Below are positions 10,179-21,800 of a stretch of DNA of 64,000 nucleotides, piece by piece. The stretch is from Rosellinia necatrix (Eukaryota; Ascomycota; Sordariomycetes; Xylariales; Xylariaceae). A model generated the notes under the pieces. It did not search any database, was not told where the DNA came from, and saw only the letters and a list, made by a program, of their open reading frames with translations. The first letter of the stretch is position 1. Every line of letters begins with the position of its first letter. The stretch is from NCBI GenBank assembly GCA_021209875.1, contig JAGYVD010000001.1:1860001-1924000 (forward strand). The letters run 5' to 3'. The position numbers and the translations under genes are program-made.

Positions 10179-13100
10179 GCGGGATCGGAGCATGTCGCCG
10201 CACTCTGTCAGCGAGGCCGACCCGCTCCACTACCTCGGTCAAGGCGTCCACCCGGATTTCCTCGAGGAACGACTACAGCGACTGAACATCGGCGACCAAG
10301 CGCCTCCCGGACGGCTCTCACTAGCCGGCCAACGCATTGCCGAATATGAGAATGCATCGACGCCTTCTGTTCCTAGACAAGCACTGGGTTTCAAGGTTGT
10401 CAGGCGCGCCGACAATGAGACGAGTCGCGTCAACGTGAATGACTTCCCAAACGGTATGCGCTCGCTTGCGCCCCTTCACGCTTGTGCCCCTTCACGCCCG
10501 TCACGCATCTAACTTGGATATGCAGAGATCCTAACATACATACTCTCGCACTTGCATCCCGATTCCCATGCTTCCGTAGCACTTGTGTCGAAACGTTTCT
10601 ATGCCTTGATCACTACATCTCACGCGTGGCGCATTGCCTTCCAGCGCCTCTTCCCCGCTCAAGATGCCTTGGTCACTACTTATAGACCACACAGTGTTAC
10701 ATGGGGCGACGAGGATGGTGATGCCGTCCGGTCTGAAGTCCGAGTCTTCACCCGCCTGACCCCCCATGCCTCTTGGCGCAGCGAATATCTGTTGAGAACC
10801 CGCCTCCTCCGCAGTCTGTCTCGGGGCAAGCCGAGAGCAAATGCGGGGGGGGCTGGTGCGTCCCCGCGTGCTAGCCAGACCGGCAAGAAGGCCACTGCGG
10901 TTCTGACCTACAACACCAAGGTGCCATCTGTTGTCACTCATCTTCACGCCACATTTAACCCGAATGGCAAGAAACCACCACGGGTTATCCATGGTGCTTC
11001 TGACTTATGTGTCGGTAGCGCAAGCGATCCCACGATCGGGAAGGTGGAAAAATGGGGTCTGGATGACCCTTTCGCGTTTGCTCAGCTGGACGAGGTCATG
11101 CCACTGCTCATCCCGTACGGCATGGGTGAGGGGCCCGCGGCTGTGCCAAATGTGATGGATGTAAGCCAACCCTACGGCCTTGTCGGCGGCGAAGGATTCC
11201 CAGGTGGTCGTGTGTTTTTTCGTCCGACTGGTGAGTATAGAGGGAAGTACCTTGGCCAAGAAACCGGCTTAGTTGAAGCTTATCCCGATATTCCCAAGAT
11301 ACCCGAGCTTTCCGAGGCCATTTGTTCGGTATGGGTTGCTAAATCATCCTCGGTCCCTACCGTTACTCGCTCTCTAGTCGGTATCATGACCGGGTCATCT
11401 TTGGGGGTTGTAACCGCCTACGCCCTTGGTTATGACCCCTCTGGCCCACGGTACACTCCTGGGGAAATTAGTGCTCGCTGGGTTCTAAGTCCTGGTGTTC
11501 CCATTATCGCGCTCAGAGTGGACGATAACTACACTCAAAAGAGGAAAGCCTTGAACCGCGTCTGGGCGGTTGCTCTCAATGCCTTGGGAGAGGTTTACTA
11601 CATGACCCAGACCCCAAGTCCACCTGCTAGCAAGACCAAAGCCGACGATTGTACCAAAATTGCTTGGCACACCGGTCGTTCAACTTACTGGCACCTTGTG
11701 GAAGCTACTAGGCGGCAGGCACGTCCGGACGGTTCGGGACGAAATGCCGTTCGGGGAAGTTATTCCCCCAGATCTCCTTCTGATGCTATGAGTTTGAAAA
11801 GAGACCAAATGATTGCCGAAGCACGAGAGATTGAGAAATTTCTTCGTTATAAGCCCGTACATTTCCGTAAGGTTTGCTATGGCTGGGACATGCGTCGACA
11901 GCTGGAAGTCGACTTCGCCAGTGACGATGAACTAGGGATGGGAGAAACCTTTTTTATCATCGACTGTGCGTTGGATGAAGGTAAAGCCTGGGCTCTCAGG
12001 CGCTTCACCCGAGCCATTGCAGACCAATCTCCGCTAGAAGTAGCACCATCATATGCAACGGAATCCCCATCCGTACCAGCGCCACATCAGTCCATATTTG
12101 GTGGTAAGAACTCTGGGCCCGCTTCCCCAGGACCTTCGAGGTTCCCTTTACTTCAACAGGCCTTACCATCATCAGGTAAACCGACCGCTTTCGCGAATTC
12201 CCCTTCCGTAAAGGCATTAGATGACTGGGTAGAGACCATGTTCTATTCGAAGGAAATTACCAATGCTACGATCACCGCAAGTGCTATTGATATGTCACTT
12301 ATGGCATTGGTTACACCTTTCGAAGATCCGCTAAAGGAATCTTCGGGCCCCTCAACCAGCGGTCCTACGACACCATCCGGACAGCTACCCTCAGATATCC
12401 CAGGCCGGAGAGCAAGGTTACTAGGCTTAGGCACAAGCGCTGGAACAATAGTGCTATGGAATATGCGAGCCGGGCATACAGGCGACGGTATCTTCCCAGT
12501 CCGTGTTATTCAGACCGAGTCGCCCGGGGTTTCGTGCTTGGCCCTCTCAGCTCTCTATCTAGTCCATGGTGGAACTGATGGACTGGTTCAAGCATGGGAT
12601 CCCCTGGCCTCTACCTTGGAACCTGTCCGCACCCTAAATTCTCGTTCTCCCGGCCGCATGCCTCGCCATCTCCACGCTCTAAACCCAACCCTAACTAATA
12701 CCAGCTTTTCCGCCGTCAGCGCTATTTATCTGGACCCGGACCCAACTGTTCTTCATGGGATTGTGGCTTTTGGTACTTTCGTACGGTACTGGGCTTACAG
12801 CTCTTCCAATCGCGCTACAGGCCGCAAACGAAGGCTGAGACATTCCGACGTTCATGGCCGTCTCACCGGGCGGCGGCACGGTGGAGGTGTCAAAGGCTAC
12901 ATCGCGGCCGAAGCTGAAGAGCTTCGTCAAGAACAGCGACACAAAGCCCAGGAACAGGCCCGCCTACGGTCTCGTTTTGGAGTGGGAGTCAACAATTTGA
13001 GCGAAGAGGAGGCGCTTCAATATGCCGAGATGATATCTCAAGAGTCGTTTTTACTAGACGAGCAACGACGGGTTGGTGCGAGCGACACCGGATCGGCCGC

Positions 13101-13605
13101 AAGTTTCGATACAACCTCGACGACCGGAAGTACGGATACTGTCACGCCCGATCCTAGTGTTACCGATATGACCCCTCCAACCGGGCAGAATAGCACTACC
13201 ATCGAAGCGATGAGCGAGAGCGAATACGAACTGCAGATACAAACCGCGATCCGGCTATCCCTTTTAGAAGGCGTTGATGACTCGGGTCACTCTCCGAAAG
13301 GAAATAGCTCGGGCGAGTTCGAAGGCCCCATTATCTTCAAAGAGCAAATGGCCAGACGATCACCCTCATCCGGTTCTCCGCCGCCAAGTCATACCCCAAT
13401 GGCGAAGCAAGTCGGCTCATCATCTAAGGCGGTGACAACTGCTCCTTCAATCGTTGACGAGGAGTGGGAACTGGCCTTGCAGCTTGGCCTTGTTGAGGAC
13501 GAAGGTCGGAAAGCGATGTTCAGTTTTGAGACTAGCGGAGATGAATTCCCTGCGCTTGGTGGGAGTGGACGGGCTAAAGGGAAAGGGAAAGGGAGGGCAA
13601 TTTGA
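10015..13605 (+). CDS. UFO1: F-box protein with poly-Q tract, WD-like region and three UIMs (Ufo1-like)
   Basis: Exons 10015-10453 and 10526-13605 (intron 72 nt, GTATGC..TGCAG) encode 1172 residues. Features in order: Gln-rich N-terminus with about 16 consecutive Gln (CAG/CAA, about 10130-10180); an F-box at roughly 142-190 (DFPNEILTYILSHLHP...ALVSKRFY) that becomes continuous only after splicing; a long middle region with beta-propeller-like segments (for example YLVHGGTDGLVQAWDP); and three ubiquitin-interacting-motif-like helices near the C-terminus (about 973 EEALQYAEMISQES, 1047 YELQIQTAIRLSLLEG, 1125 EEWELALQLGLVED, the last with Gly in place of Ser). F-box + WD + three UIM is the architecture of yeast Ufo1, the SCF substrate receptor whose UIMs drive its own turnover. 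The role as an SCF substrate receptor is inferred. The first ATG in the frame is at 10015. Confidence 0.85.
10127..10181 (+). repeat. CAG/CAA trinucleotide repeat encoding poly-Gln
   Basis: Run of CAG with interspersed CAA codons in the first exon of the F-box gene. CAA interruptions reduce slippage, but length polymorphism between strains is likely. Confidence 0.95.
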
Positions 13606-13931
13606 GTGGCATGGTGACGATGGGAGATGATGGTGGTATGAAATTCGTTTCTCACAGTATCTGTTTGTTCCATTCTAGCCGGTAGGCTTGATATCGTCAG
13701 CTCCACGCTCGACGAATTGATTTGACGTTTTAATCGTGCAGAAATACAAAAGCATTATCCTGACTAGAAAGACAAGTGATTGATATATATATCAACGTTT
13801 GAGCCTATAATAGCAATAATGTGGATTATGGTTGGAAGGTTTTGAGCACAAAAACACGCATCTCATTATAACAATATAGGGTGTCTTAGAGGGAAGAACC
13901 AACATCGAACAACGAATCATAGGCGTTCAAT
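13606..13931. other. Spacer between F-box gene and tRNA-Pro
   Basis: 3' flank of the F-box gene, AT-rich from about 13720 with a short TATATATAT run near 13785. No gene. Confidence 0.5.
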
Positions 13932-14022
13932 GGTCTGGTGGTCTAGTGGTATGATTCTCGCTTAGGGTCCACCCTACAGCCGTGCATGCGAGAGGTCCCG
14001 GGTTCAATCCCCGGCCAGACCC
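13932..14022 (+). tRNA. tRNA-Pro(AGG) with 19-nt intron
   Basis: Acceptor GGTCTGG pairs with CCAGACC (14015-14021), discriminator C. The D arm follows (internal promoter A box TGGTCTAGTGG), then anticodon stem CTCGC/GCGAG, loop TTAGGGT with anticodon AGG at 13964-13966, and T arm CCGGG-TTCAATC-CCCGG (B box). An intron of 19 nt (13968-13986) sits at the canonical place, one base 3' of the anticodon. The mature tRNA is 72 nt before CCA addition. Confidence 0.95.
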
Positions 14023-14029
14023 TTTTTTT
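14023..14029 (+). terminator. Pol III terminator of tRNA-Pro
   Basis: Seven consecutive T immediately after the discriminator base of tRNA-Pro. Confidence 0.85.
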
Positions 14030-14434
14030 CTTCAAATTATATTCTAATTTTTACGTAGTTCCCTTTCTTAGTAATATGTGTGCGGCTGTACCATGTAACG
14101 AGTAGAAAGAACACCGATAACTAGACAACCAAAGCTTGACTGGGTAAACCGCCACCGGATGTTTCCTCATCCGTCACTACAGATGGTGGACTTGTAACCG
14201 GGATATACGTATGCATTTTTTTATATTGATATATTTATTGTGAGAGTTTCGTTCCCACCACTCCTCGGTCCCTCGCTCTCTCTCATTATTGGCTCCCCAT
14301 GGAGCCTGTTGACAAATACCCGGTCCGGTTCCATGATAACGTCTCTCTAGTGTAGGGAAGCGACAAAGCCCAGAACTACCTACGTCTTCCCGGTCTTAAA
14401 ATAGGCTTGTAGCCGCTGCTCCCCTTCCCAGGTA

Positions 14435-14473
14435 CACAGGGCACAGGGCACAGGGCACAGGGCACAGGGCACA
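14435..14473. repeat. Tandem heptanucleotide repeat CACAGGG
   Basis: Five perfect copies of CACAGGG followed by a partial CACA. Confidence 0.95.
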
Positions 14474-16065
14474 ATTCGTCTAGGAGGCCGGAGAGCCCGT
14501 GGGGGTAATCCATCAACCCCCTGCATCATCGAGCATCATCAAAGTTTACATTCTGGCATTCATGTCAGAAATCGCTCTCGGCAAACGAGGTAGCTAGCCT
14601 AGACGACGGTTTAGGCGACGACGACAGCCTCTCTCTCAAGAGCCAACGATAGGTGGTGATGAGTCAAGTCTCATTGGCCTGAATTGACGCCTTGCTTTTC
14701 TTTTCTACTTTGTTCTTTTTTATCTGGCCTTCTTACAAAATTTATGAACTCCCAGCGTCCATGGGCTTAATACATAAGTCAAACTTGCCCAGGCATGGCG
14801 CGCTTTCAGGACAGCGGGCACTTGGATCGGGAGATCATGCATTGCATATACATATACGTCTCATCTCGTCCGTTGCACATTACATGCTTTCCTTGTCTGT
14901 TATTATTTATCTACTTATTTCTTAAATTTTTTTTTTTTGGGGGGTCTTCTCCTCTATGGCTATATTTTATCCTCTTACGGCTTTCAACAGGCTTCGAATA
15001 GAGTTGAGTCTTCGTGACTACTATCCAAACCCGGCCACTCAGTGGTCTATACATTGAAGAATCCCAATCGGGGGAAACAGGACTGCAACATTCAGCACTT
15101 GTGTTTCTACTTTTATTACCTAGGATTTCCTACTAACAGCATACGACAGCAACATTTACAATTAAGGGGTTTATCTAGTTATTTAGTAACGCTCTACTGA
15201 TATCGTGGAAGGCATGGTTCCGTAAGTTAGTTTCATTCGATTTCTAGACCCGAGGTTGAAACCATATTGGCATTAGTAGTTGGTTGATTCAGTTAGACAT
15301 ATATACCAACCGAGGCCATACGGAGCCGGATGAACAAGAAATAGCATATATACAATAGGATGCGTCTTGAGACGAAACACGGCAAGCAGTGATGGAATGT
15401 AACTTTCTTTATTCAGAATTTGGAGAGCTTTATGCTTCTCGGGTCTAGCTACAGACAGGCAAGTCAACAAACCCCCTGGAGGTACCGGGGTCCTCCCTAG
15501 ACTGTGGTGTAGTGCACTGCTATAGCGGGATCCGCTACTCGCATTCCTCATGGCCACATGATTTGCCAAATTGGCATTCCTCCCAACCCAAGTCATATCC
15601 TGCTAGTTAACGCGTGAATGTGGATTCGGTACATAAAGCCCTAGACCGGGACACGGTATGGTATGCTTGCCGTTGTGCGTCGACTACCCAAAAATCCTCG
15701 CAGGCTTTGTTTCGCCAACTACCTGACTGCTGAGCTCATGATCTTATGCCATTCCGACGGCGATCATCCGCTGCGTTAATGTACTGTTTCCGCAAATCCA
15801 CCTTCCCCAATGCTCGTTCAATCCATCGATTTGAAGTCCAATCAGGACTGACCAAAGCGGCCTTGTAAGATGACAGCTGTAATAATGAGATAACCAAGAA
15901 GCCGTGAACTCCGTCGCTGGCCTAGATATCTGCGTAGGCGTTCCAAAGTATATATACGTATATATATATGCGCGAAGGAGAATAAAGCAGCGTGCAACAA
16001 AGAGAGATGAGATGCGTCTAGCAAGTAGAATTAAATGGCGGGGGTATATGGATTAGGATCCTCAT

Positions 16066-16094
16066 GCCTCCCTTGAGTCTTCCCTCAAGGAGGC
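16066..16094 (-). repeat. Hairpin in 3' flank of the protease-like gene
   Basis: GCCTCC(C)TTGAG pairs with CTCAAGGAGGC around a 6-base loop, with one bulged C. It lies about 50 bases beyond the stop codon of the minus-strand gene, so it would be in its 3' UTR. Its role is unknown. Confidence 0.5.
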
Positions 16095-16145
16095 GATTTA
16101 GAAAGTGTTGGTGTTTAATGATGCGGCGAGCAACCGGCGCCACCG

Positions 16146-18850
16146 TTACTCCTCCCAGCTATAGCGCCGATGAGCCATCTGAGGAACGTGGACAATCTCG
16201 AAGCCGTCTATTCTGCCAAAAGCAGTTGTGTCGTTGCGTGTAGCCGCCACCCTTGCCTCCTCTTCGAGTGTATAGTTACTCCCTAAAGTATCGGCCGTCG
16301 ATTGCCGTCTTGAGGGGGATTCGGAAAAGATGGTGGGCATTCTTGGTAAGACACTGTCTTGATTTTGGGGACCATGTGGCCTTTGCATCATGAGCTGGTG
16401 TGGAAGTCGAACATTATCGGGCAGGGGTCCGAGACAGACTACATGTGTTGAGTCGATAGGCGTTCTCTGGATTGGTGGCTGTAGCGGTGGAGCAATTGTT
16501 GCCTGTGAACCGAAGGATGCTATGGACGATGCAGAGCGCGCAAGCCCCGTCGTATCATTCACGCCGTCCTTTGCACCTGTCGGCGATGGTGGGGTATACA
16601 TCATAGTCGGATTCGATATAGTAGATCTTGAAAGTGTCCGAGCTGGGAAGAAACCAGCGATAGGAGAAGGATAGTCCCCAAAGTAGGTCGAGCCATCGCT
16701 GGGGGGCGTTATCGGAGAGGGCATTCTATTCATATCATTCCCTTGGGTTGGGCTCGTGGTCGGCGAGGGGCTATCGCAGTATTGAGTATTAATCGGTGAA
16801 GGGATATGGGTACCCTTGTTGCCGTCCATCGGCTTTGAAGGTGAATGTAGCTGAGCCCATTGCTGTGGTCGTTTATACGAATCCCGGCCAAGGCTATCCT
16901 CTCCAGCGGGGACTGCAAAATAGGCGCTTGTCGTCGTATCAGTTGCATCGAGTTCAACAGGTAACGGGGCTGGCATTTCGTAGCGTTCATGACTCCAATC
17001 GGCGCCAACTTCGTGAGTCTCCCGGTGACTCTCTTGTTTTCCCGCCTTGATGTGACAATTTTTCCCTCGCGTCTTCGTCCGGAACAAAGTCATGGCAGCA
17101 GGGTTAATAGGGGACTCTGGCTCCGTTGGTGAGTATTTCTCCTTGTATTCATCCATCTCATTCTCGTTTCCGTCATCCTTGAAAACCCTTCTCTTTCTTC
17201 GCACGAGTACCAAGGAGGTAACAAGCGCGATAGCTCCCAAACAGACCCCGACTACTACACCGGCTATTTGGTTTTGTGATATATTGTGAGTGTCGTCTGC
17301 TTTATGAGGCGCTCCGGGGTAGGGACTATTTGATGATGCCGTAATAGTCTGAATAGACGTGTCTCTCAACGGCCTGTTCGGGAACTTAGCTTTGTGTACA
17401 GAGAACATGCTCGTCTCATAGTTAGTAATAATATAAGCTTCTTGCAAGAATGAGCGACCTATGATCACTCGGTTCCTATCCTCTGCCCGTTTCAATGGGA
17501 AATATGGAATTGCCGGTGCGCCGTATTCCATGAGGTTCATAAATGGATACTGAAGACTCTGAATGAACGCATTGGCGGACACCGTAATATTGACGACTCC
17601 TGACATATTGGTTGGGGAACCAAAGTTGTCCTTATTGTCTAGACTAGACAGTGTGAATGTGAAAGAAAGGTCGGGCGCTGACCGGTAACGCTCTAGGTTG
17701 TCGTTATCCGAAAATAGATATAGCCCAAACGTTTCGTTCCATGTTAAGTTGAACGCACTGGCGAAACGGTCGCATACGTCTGATGGGAGCCACAAGTATG
17801 GCGTCGAACTATCAATCGTCGCCGTCATAGATTCATTAAATGAAGACAACATCATCGATGCTGTGGTCCACTCTGTAGGAGCCCGTTCAACATCCGACAC
17901 CGAGGTTGTTATTGCTCGCACCAGGACCTGAGGCTGTCTCGTTGTGGAATTTAGACTAAATCGAACATCGTGAGGTTCGAAGCGATTCTCGTCATAGCCT
18001 CCTAGAGTTAAAGACATCGGGACACCCTTCGCACCGGCTGACGTCTGTTAGCCTCCCTCAGTTGATAAGGCGCGTGCTCGGTCGCTTACCATAATAGGCG
18101 CCAGCCGTATAACCGTAGCTGTGGCTCGGTATTATACCACTATGTTCCACCATCGACGCAACTGGACCTTGTGCAACGACACCGCCGAAGTTCCCTTCCG
18201 TTATTCCCAGACCGAAGAAACCTGTATAAGCCGCAGTGTCGTTGATACCAGCAACAAGCAGCTTGTTGAGGGAAGTCTGCCACCGTCGAACGCTATCAAA
18301 GACCACAACTGTCTCCATCCCGTAATCCCCATTGGCGTGAATGCCGATCGACTTTAATCCAAGCTGCCATAGTCCCATAGGCGACCAGCTCTTCGAAGCG
18401 CTTCTATTGAACACGCCTCCGCGTGCGTCATTACAGAGAGGGCCTGGGGAAGATGGTCAGCAGCCTTGCAACGACAACATTGCCCCCTCCCCCCAATACG
18501 CTTCTCCGCGCAATGTGAGGGGACCGGTTCCCGTCCGACATAGCGTAATGAATACTCACTTCCACAGCCGCTGTCCTCCACAAGCCATATCTCCGAAATA
18601 CTCGTGCTCACGACCACATCAATTTCTTGAGCAGGCTCGCCCACAAAGAGGCTCATCGAGGACCAATTACCATCCACGCCATGCCTATACCACAATTAGT
18701 TCCCGGGGCCGTCGCGGGTGATCGGGGGTATACGTGCCATCTTAATGACGGCTCGAGCCACAGCGCTTTGGGTTCAGCAGCGGCGCGGACGAGACTGGGT
18801 GCGAGTGATAGCGCCCCGACAACTGCGGCGAGGGAATACCTCATCGACAT
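16146..18850 (-). CDS. Membrane-anchored aspartic-protease-fold (A1) protein lacking the first catalytic Asp
   Basis: Proposed exons on the minus strand: 18850-18738, 18684-18560, 18443-18090 and 18037-16146 (TAA); 827 residues. There is an N-terminal signal peptide (MSMRYSLAAVVGALSLAPSL, cleavage after AAA near 25), then an A1-peptidase fold beginning W38-H-G-V-D-G-N-W-S. The first catalytic motif, normally DTGS before a hydrophobic-W, reads S64-T-S-I-S-E-I-W, so Asp is Ser and Gly is Ser. The second motif keeps Asp (D273-S-S-T-P-Y-L-W). Blocks SPLCNDARGGVFNRSASKSW and AGAKGVPMSLTLGGYD fit the family. A transmembrane helix at about 453-477 is followed by RRKRR and a long Ser/Pro/Thr-rich cytoplasmic tail. 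It is probably a catalytically dead surface receptor or adaptor rather than a protease. Intron 1 needs a GC donor (18737-18685) to keep frame; introns 2 and 3 are GT-AG (116 and 52 nt). Confidence 0.85.
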
Positions 18851-21800
18851 TGTCTTCGGGTCGTCGCACCACCAGATGGTCGTACACGGGCCCGAGGTCA
18901 CCACTGGTCCGCTTGATGTTTCATGGGTTTCGCCGAATCCCAAACGTTGGTGCGCTCCAAATCCATCCGCTCCCAAAACCGAGGTGCGCGTTGTCTGGTG
19001 CCGTGATCGCTTGTGATTCTTGGTCGGAGGGCGGCGGCGGGGTGTGTCGGTCTGCTCCAGGCAAAAGGGCGAGGGTTCGAGCTGCGTTGTTGTCGAGTTA
19101 GTTGGTTGAAGAGTCGAAGGTTGGGATGGATAGAGACTGGGACTTCTTGGGCGCTGTAACTCCAAAACTCCAAGAGGATTTCTGGGGCCACAAGTCTGTG
19201 CCCCAGAAGTCCCGAGGTACCTGTGATGAGTACCGTCCTTCGGGTATTCCGCTTTGGTGCGTGCTAGGACAGGGGTCAACCTTGTTAACTGCTTGGATGT
19301 GGCAGGTAGCGCATACTGTGCAATACACTATGCAGCTGTCTTGGCTGGTTCGCCAGGGCAGCCCAGGGAACGTGAATATCCACACACTTGCAGCGCCTCT
19401 ATGTACGGTGGTACATATTGTAGCACAGTACCTGCTGAGCATAGTTCTAGGGTACCTGCGACCTCACTTGAGAAGTGGGCTATTGAGGGAAAAAAAAACC
19501 GATATATCTACTCTATTATATGACAACAAAACACACCTCTGCTATGAAGCATAATAATGGTCTTGGCTATGATCGTGAAAAACCTTCGGGTCTCAATACT
19601 ATAATCCCCTATTTATGTCGGCAAATACGGACGACCTAATGGTGTAGGGGCACTCGGGTTAGAATACTTGGTAAACATGAGACTATGTATATTCATCTGT
19701 ACTGGTATTGGGATGTATGGAGATGGGATGACCACCTGCCTGTGAGAGAGGGGTGGTGCCTCTGGCGTTGCGGTACGTACCTGTACGTACCGTACTACGT
19801 ATGTACACACGGCGACGGAGGCACCTAACCTAAACTACCTAGATATTGGAGGTACATCATAGTTATCACCAAGGAGACCGGAAGCCATAAATTCTGGCGG
19901 GATGCCTCAGCCCCGAGTGCAAAAAAAGAGAGATATATATAAAATAAAAATAAAAACATTTAAATATATGTACATATATTGTATATATAAAATCATAAGG
20001 TAACTATGGTCTAAGTGGATTATCTAAAATGCCTCCCATCGGACCCGTTCTGGCGCTTGCTCGCATACCATTTTCGCCATTGACTTTAGATTAGTTGGCT
20101 ACCCGTACTGTTGTGCAGAAGAGCAGCTGGTTACACTAATCCGTGGTGGATTCGTCAACACGACTAGACCCTCTGAGACCTCTGGCAAGACGCAGACACA
20201 GTGCCCTGATGGAGGGGTATTGATACCATTGTATGTGTATGTACTTGTCCTAGTGTAGGGTCAAGAACCAGCCCGCGAGGCGACTTGGCGTGAGGCATTC
20301 TCTGCCTTGGCTCGCTTGGCTAGTAAGCTAGCTAACCTTAGTCACCTGGGTTCCCAGTCGCTGACGGCTCTCTACCGCAGCAGGATATCTACAGGTAACA
20401 CAATCATTCCATGTACACAACGCCACGAGATCTCTCCGTGTATGCCATACACGGGGATTAATAGTAAGAAGCGCTCAGCGGGCTGGACCAACAACTCGGT
20501 TCATGGAATGGGGTTGTCATCGTCGCCAGCGGATGCAAGGGAGAGGACATCGTGGCTCATCGACCGATCGGGTCTTTGCAATTGGGGCAGAAACTGCGAC
20601 GATCTAGTCCCCATATCACGCATCGCAGTGTAGTTATTTGATATATGGATAAATAAGAGATTGGTAGTCCCGGCCGATTTTGCCGGGAGCTGGAAAGGTC
20701 GTCGAGTAATTAAACATCCGAGTCGGGGAGCCCGCCAATGGCGATGATGTTACCTGGCCGCACTCAATTGCAACGCGGAGAGGAGTGCTGGTTCGGCGAA
20801 GACTTAGGAGGCTGATCCTATCCTGTGCTGCTGATGCCCTGTTATCCTGAAATGACGGGTGGTGGTTTCAGAAGGGAAACCCTGAGATGAGGTGCTGACA
20901 AAACGAGGTTGGGGCGAAGGTTTGGCTTCCCTGTCTGTCAATGGGAATGGTGGGGACTTGGAATGATCAAGGCCGGCTTCTGGGCCAGGGGTCCAACTCA
21001 GTTTCTACACTACTTGTAATGTATGTAGTGTACATGTATGCACCATAGCAGGTAGGTTATACCGTAAATAGGTAGGTATGTATGCATATCTAGCGTACTT
21101 TGTACTGTATCGAATCTCTGTAAATGGGCACCTACCTATCTGCGAGTGTGTAGGTACCTATTAACTCCCTTAATCAGCCTAGCTAACTTTCGTATGTAAC
21201 GTGTAATCTATCTAGGTGAACGCATATGTTACCAGCAGCTCTATCCTTGGTGGGCGAAGTAGGCACCCAAAACTCACTCTCTGTAACGGCTCACACCAGA
21301 GCAACTCGCTCTGGTTCTGGGCTCCTGACGACTACCTAGGTAGGTAGACTAAGAGGTAAACTACTAGGTACCTAAGGTATAAGCGATGACCAAGTACCTA
21401 GGTAGTTTCCACTTATCTATACAGTAGGTAACTACACTACAGCAAACGCAAACCAAAGATCTATTGCGAATGTTGGATTGGATTTAGCCCTCAACCACAT
21501 GCCTACATACTTGGATAGCTTCCTAGGCCCTACAACGTCACCAGGAGGTATTCTAATAGCGTACCACTAAATACTCACACACGAATACTACCTCGAACCA
21601 GCTGTGACCGCATTGTCACCCAAACATCCCCAGATCTAGGCGCTCGCCTTTTCGCAAGACTAAGCTGATAGGAGGCTAGACAAACAAGGGCCGCCTACGC
21701 CTAGCCTGGCTTCTTCTGATGCCCGAGCTTTTGGTTAGCGTCCAATTTGAGGGGGCGCTGCACGTTTTCTGTAGTTATCATGAGTAGCCACTGCATACAT

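Larger units (their letters stand above)
14030..16145. other. Spacer between tRNA-Pro and the protease-like gene
   Basis: About 2.1 kb without a supported gene. It holds the heptanucleotide tandem repeat at 14435-14473, an AT-rich stretch with a T9 run (about 14930), TA-rich sequence near 15950-15970, and a 3'-UTR hairpin close to the protease-like gene. Short frames (for example 15273-15596 on the minus strand) show nothing recognisable. Confidence 0.5.

Noticed and set aside
18851..19279. Upstream extension of the protease-like gene
   Set aside because: The frame is open upstream, but ATG 18850 is directly followed by a good signal peptide, which fits a secreted-type protein; the extension does not.
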